Below the pieces are notes generated by a model, which worked only from the letters and a program-made list of their open reading frames with translations, ran no database searches and was not told the DNA's origin. A DNA stretch of 64,000 bases, taken from Flaccisagitta enflata. Lineage: Eukaryota; Chaetognatha; Sagittoidea; Aphragmophora. Below are positions 61,090 through 64,000 of this stretch, one piece after another. Location: NCBI GenBank assembly GCA_965153355.1, contig OZ231126.1:14384001-14448000 (forward strand). The letters run 5' to 3'. Numbering within the stretch: the stretch's first letter is position 1; the number at the start of each line of letters is the position of its first letter. A program made the translations under genes and the position numbers.

Positions 61090-62963
61090 TCCTTCTTTCT
61101 TTCTTTCTTTCTTTCTTTCTTTCATACTTTACTTCTTTCTTTCTTTCTCTCCTTCTTTCTTTCTTTCTTACTTTTTTTTCTTTCTTTCTTTCTTTCTTCC
61201 TTTCTTTCCTGCTATCTTTCTTTCTTTCTTTCTTTCTTAACCTATCTACATCTTTTACTCTGTCTCACTCACAACCCTTCTCATAGTATAACGCGTAACG
61301 CACCAAAATTTCAAAAGTTTGCGTTTCGCCGGCGGATCTTATCAGCGATGCCTGGTCAAGGAAAAGTATCGTTGCATTTTTCCATTCACCCCAGGTATTT
61401 TTTAAGTCACGGCCCATCTCCACCTTAAGATAATTTGAAATTTTTGAAAAGGCACACCAAAAAAATCCATGCAAATGACACTGATCTGGTTTCTCTTGCG
61501 CTTGCACGCGCTGCATAGCAAGATGACTTGGAGATGAAATCTACGGTCTAACGATAGTTTCTAACTGTTGTCACCTTATATTTAGCGACGTTGTGGGCGG
61601 ATGAAACGTCGTTAGCACCGACGGCCGTCCAACAGAGCAGTATCGTGCCCTGTCTCCGACTGACGCCGGCCACTTGAAGATCCCAGATTTGCTTCGGCGG
61701 AACAAACGGATCCAAATTTCCTTTGAACTTGTGCCCAGGTGGCAATTTCATGGTAAAAGCTGCCAACATTATAGAAAGATTCATAGTAACATAAAATTTA
61801 ACGTGCATGAATTCGTTTTGAGAAAAAGTACGTAATGCAAATAAAACAGATCGAACCTTTCCCAGCGATGGCGCGCGTAAAGGGGGAGCTCATCCGAACA
61901 TATTGCGCTGTGCCATTTGTATCCGTCTCGGAGACCCATCCTTGACCTTAATGAATGGTGCGCTTCATTGTAGATTCCTTTTACATGGCATTTTTTTTTT
62001 AATAACAATCAACGCCATGAACACTAACAGGGTCCAGAAATGTGAAAAAAGCGCGATCTAATTTCCTCCACTTGTCACGAGACTAATTTTAGGGTGGGGT
62101 CAAATTTTGAAATAGACCAAATTTTAAACAAAAGAGCAAATTTCACCCGAATATGACTTATAAAGTTAAAGTAGACCATGTTCTAGTTGGAATATCAAAA
62201 AAAGAAAGACACTTTCTTTCGATACTTTTTTACAAGGATTCAAAATCTGCAATCAGATTTTTAAATATCCCATTTTGAAATTTTTACCTCATATGGCCTT
62301 TTGACCTGAGACATGCAGCGGTAGCGGCCCAAATCTTGACCAGAGAATTTTTTTGATGGTCTGAGCTGATTCCCCATCCTAAAATTGGTCTTGTGACAAG
62401 TGGATGAAATTAGATCACACTTAATATACATTTCTGGACCCTATTACCATAAACAGCGTCGCTCAATTTGACCTTCATCGATGTTTGCTAATTGTCCCTC
62501 CCCAAATTCAATTTCAACGGTAGTAGCTAATAACGGCGCTGCCACGGACCACGGTGCCACCACCCATATGAAATAGAAATTGATCCAACAATTTACCACC
62601 AACGTCGAACCGCCAAGAATATCGGTCGGGCGTGGTGTAATCGACGAATTGGGCCGAGTAAATGCCGTCGTTGATCTTGTTATCCGGATATCGACCATCG
62701 TCCCGCAGAGCCAGATAGAAGAATGGTTTGACGTCCGAGGGTCGTTCAATTTTCGCCGTCACGGTTAACCCGAGAAGCGGATATCCACCCTGCACCGCCT
62801 CCAAATGAAACGAGACTGGAGTTGGGAAGTCCACTATATATTCTGGGTTCACGGATTTTGTGATTTCGATGGTTTGACTTGGGTCATATTTGCCATGGGC
62901 GCAGGATTGGAGCGATAGGAGAAAAGCGCCCAGGATTTGAGTAGAAACCGTCAGGAAATACAT
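57264..62963 (-). CDS. Truncated CLCA-like type I membrane protein, nine exons, 535 aa
   Basis: Exons (minus): 62963-62597, 62538-62473, 61946-61857, 61759-61575, 61423-61304, 59771-59675, 58492-58380, 58276-58110 and 57666-57264. Phases agree at every junction (1,1,1,0,0,1,0,2) and the sum is 536 codons. Residues 1-24 are a signal peptide (FLTVSTQILGAFLLSLQSCA). About 45-145 match the CLCA beta-sandwich: PVSFHLEAVQGGYPLLG, RDDGRYPDNKINDGIYS, DRYSWRFDV. About 195-308 match its FnIII domain: PPKQIWDLQV, LLCWTAVG, FSFRVTAFNAGG. About 309-400 is unassigned with five N-glycosylation sites. A Thr/Pro stalk (about 430-480) and one membrane span (WWIYLIIANVSLMLLIVLY, about 483-503) precede a basic tail. 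Full CLCA proteins carry a metallohydrolase and a VWA domain before these modules; both are absent and a leader starts the frame instead. Exons 2 and 3 have the least certain boundaries. Confidence 0.78.
57812..57970 (+). mobile_element. HINE family a in intron 8 of the CLCA-like gene
   Basis: AGTTGCGGACACGCAACT, CTATAAGAGGCTTTGTCC, (GTCC)n, AAAAGTGGGAAAACGCTCC, GTAAGCAACTGG, then GGCCGTGTATCCGGCCTTG|TT. It lies antisense to the host gene. Confidence 0.88.
58712..58790 (+). repeat. (CAA)n in intron 6 of the CLCA-like gene
   Basis: About 26 CAA units with one CAG. The glutamine, asparagine and threonine frames are artefacts. Confidence 0.93.
58882..59279 (-). mobile_element. HINE with 10-bp GACTTAGAAT minisatellite
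   Basis: CAAGGCCAACACCTATAAGT, CGCGTGCGAGACTTACTGAC, about 25 ten-bp units, AAAAAGTAAAGTGTGAC, the (CGAC)n core, GGACAAAGCGGGTTGTAG and the perfect palindrome AGTCGCGTGCACGCGACT at the 5' end. Confidence 0.82.
59468..59597 (-). mobile_element. HINE family a', short
   Basis: CAAGTGGTCACAACATCGTC, GCGGACAGGTGGGCAGGGGC, CCACTTTTTTACTCGATCAC, (GGAC)n, GGCTCTTAAAGAATTGCGTG and TCCGCAACTT. Confidence 0.78.
59675..59771 (-). CDS. Exon 6 of the CLCA-like gene
   Basis: Enters at TTTTTTCCGCAG|GCTCC and leaves at GCATTAA|GTATGC. It encodes APSRPDKDETFSFRVTAF and NAGGLESQPNSPAL, the last strands of the FnIII domain. It has no start codon and is too short to be seen as an ORF. Confidence 0.8.
59898..61235 (+). 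repeat. (ATTC)n then a 1.2 kb (TTTC)n tract in intron 5 of the CLCA-like gene
   Basis: ATTC 59898-59997, TTTC-based pyrimidine tract 60020-61235. A longer module containing GCCTTCTCTTTTTTATGCCC and TTTTGGTCGTTTGTT recurs at about 60575 and 60963 (period about 388 bp). On the gene's sense strand it reads GAAA. Confidence 0.96.
61304..61759 (-). CDS. Exons 4 and 5 of the CLCA-like gene (FnIII core)
   Basis: Exon 4 (61759-61575) enters at GTTGGCAG| and leaves at AAATATAAG|GTGACA. Exon 5 (61423-61304) enters at ATCTTAAG| and leaves at ATTTTG|GTGCGT. The joined reading AKYK-VEMGRDLKNTWGEW and ATILFLDQASLIRSAG follows the CLCA FnIII pattern (KYxIRIS, then a polar stretch, then xALIPKEA). Confidence 0.8.
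61947..62472 (-). other. Intron 2 of the CLCA-like gene, no internal feature
   Basis: GTCAAATTGAG after exon 2 to CATTAAG before exon 3. Contains AT-rich DNA only; the boundaries are the least certain of this gene. Confidence 0.4.
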
Positions 62964-63110
62964 TTGGTTGGGAGATACGCCGATGAATGTAATATTGTAA
63001 TAAAAAGTAATTGCTCGTAAAGTACGCAAGAATATCGCTGATGACGAGGCGGCAAAAAGTGCTTTTTCTTTTGTTTTGTTTCAAATGACTTTTGAAAAAG
63101 CGTTCCTCCG

Positions 63111-63120
63111 ACTATAAAAA
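63111..63120. promoter_or_regulatory. TATA-like element upstream of the CLCA-like gene
   Basis: ACTATAAAAA on the plus strand (TTTTTATAGT on the minus). It lies about 150 nt upstream of the ATG at 62963, but the better TATA match is in the opposite orientation, so its role for this gene is doubtful. Confidence 0.25.
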
Positions 63121-63228
63121 GTAAGCGGAAAAGGCAACAAACCGAATGAGTCGCTCATTAATAGCAAATGGATGGGAAGGGCCGAGCGATGATATACAAA
63201 GGGTGCGTCAGCATTCACCATATCATTT

Positions 63229-63329
63229 GGATATTTTATTTGGATATCAATATCCGGATATTCTACATAGTGAATTTACAAGATTTACTACATGAAATAT
63301 CCGGATATTGATATTCAAATAAAATATCC
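63229..63329. repeat. 101-bp hairpin with 34-bp arms upstream of the CLCA-like gene
   Basis: The arms begin GGATATTTTATTTGGATATC and its inverse (one mismatch seen), around a 33-nt loop. They contain AATATCCGGATATT, itself a palindrome. It may be a tiny foldback element. Confidence 0.85.
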
Positions 63330-63463
63330 GAATTAGCTGATTAATGCAGACACACCTATAGACACTCTTTTCAGTTTAAAAGGTCCAGTGGATCTTCTCT
63401 TATCTAAAATGTATAATTCCACGATAGTTTGAAGCTACTTCATTTGAATAATGAAGCAGGAAA

Positions 63464-63722
63464 CAAGGCCAAGTAAAGGCCAATAAGTGCGCCCCGCTTG
63501 ATTAAGAATTTGTGAATGAACGTTTTGCATGAACGAACGAACGAATGAATGAATGAATGAATGAATGAATGAATGAATGTATGAAAATGGTGGTGCATGA
63601 AGGTGATAAGAATGAAGAAATATGCCAGAATCAGCCGTTTTGCACATTTCAAACGTTTGCGTTACCGACCGACCAACCAACCGACCAACCAACGGACATG
63701 ACCTCTTATAGAAGTGCGATTG
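63464..63722 (-). mobile_element. HINE family d
   Basis: CAAGGCCAAGTAAAGGCC, AATAAGTGCGCC, an (ATTC)n tract read as GAATGAATG at 63541-63578, GTTTTGCACATTTCAAACG, the (CCGA/CCAA)n core and GAAGTGCG at a decayed 5' hairpin. It pairs with the copy at 4698. Confidence 0.83.
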
Positions 63723-63779
63723 CTCCCAACGTACTGTACACAGAGGCCAGAAAAACTGCCAGCAATATATATATAAGAG

Positions 63780-63784
<5 letters not shown>

Positions 63785-63854
<70 letters not shown>
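63785..63854 (+). repeat. (GA)n microsatellite
   Basis: Pure GA after a short GATA run; nothing recognised from 63855 to the window end. Confidence 0.95.
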
Positions 63855-63856
<2 letters not shown>

Positions 63857-64000
63857 CAAACAGGATCGCCAAGTGAAAAAACTGCGACGCGACAGTTCAA
63901 AATACCTTATCAGCTTATCAAAGGATCGAGGTCACCAATGCAAAGAATCGAATCCACTTTAAGCTGTTGACTGAAGTCCGAAATTGCGCGAAACGTGACG

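Overview
The window looks like nuclear DNA of an invertebrate animal. It has intron-containing genes with GT-AG splice sites, non-LTR retrotransposons, several classes of small DNA transposon, and a very large simple-repeat load: (GA)n, (CA)n, (GAAA)n and (CAA)n arrays up to about 1.2 kb. No species is claimed. The family of short elements built around a (GTCC/GTCG)n microsatellite resembles the Helentron-associated elements described in flies and bivalves (DINE-1, mini-me, pearl). Most of the long open frames are translations of microsatellites, not genes.

Three spliced genes could be assembled by hand with every intron phase agreeing. (1) 28800-27519, minus: a two-exon, 358-residue protein with two RRM-like folds at its C-terminus. 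(2) 43559-56932, plus: an eight-exon, about 1018-residue low-complexity protein with poly-Q, charged repeats, poly-Asp and a Gly/Lys/Arg tail. (3) 62963-57264, minus: a nine-exon, 535-residue type I membrane protein that carries only the C-terminal half of a CLCA protein (beta-sandwich plus fibronectin type III) behind its own signal peptide. Genes 2 and 3 converge, with stop codons about 330 bp apart.

The rest is mobile DNA. Over 30 complete or partial copies of Helentron-like non-autonomous elements (called HINE here) fall into families (a, a', b, c, d, e, G). Each has a 5' hairpin, a (GTCC)n-type core, a subterminal inverted copy of the 5' hairpin arm, a 3' hairpin, and an end at CTTG|TT. 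The arm sequence differs between families, but all three copies of it change together. Four LINE pieces are present: 11486-12035, 16860-18798, 34390-35815 and 36240-39410. Three copies of a MITE with 9-bp target duplications, two long palindromic elements and a pair of TA-flanked MITEs complete the set. Elements are nested in each other, and the hosts give readable empty sites.

Region by region: 1-27.5 kb is HINEs, minisatellites and two LINE pieces; 27.5-28.9 kb is gene 1; 29-33.5 kb is MITEs and a satellite-like array; 34.4-39.4 kb is two related LINEs with insertions; 39.4-43.5 kb is HINEs and a 1.2 kb purine tract; 43.5-56.9 kb is gene 2 with repeat-filled introns; 57.2-63 kb is gene 3, with a 1.2 kb pyrimidine tract in one intron.
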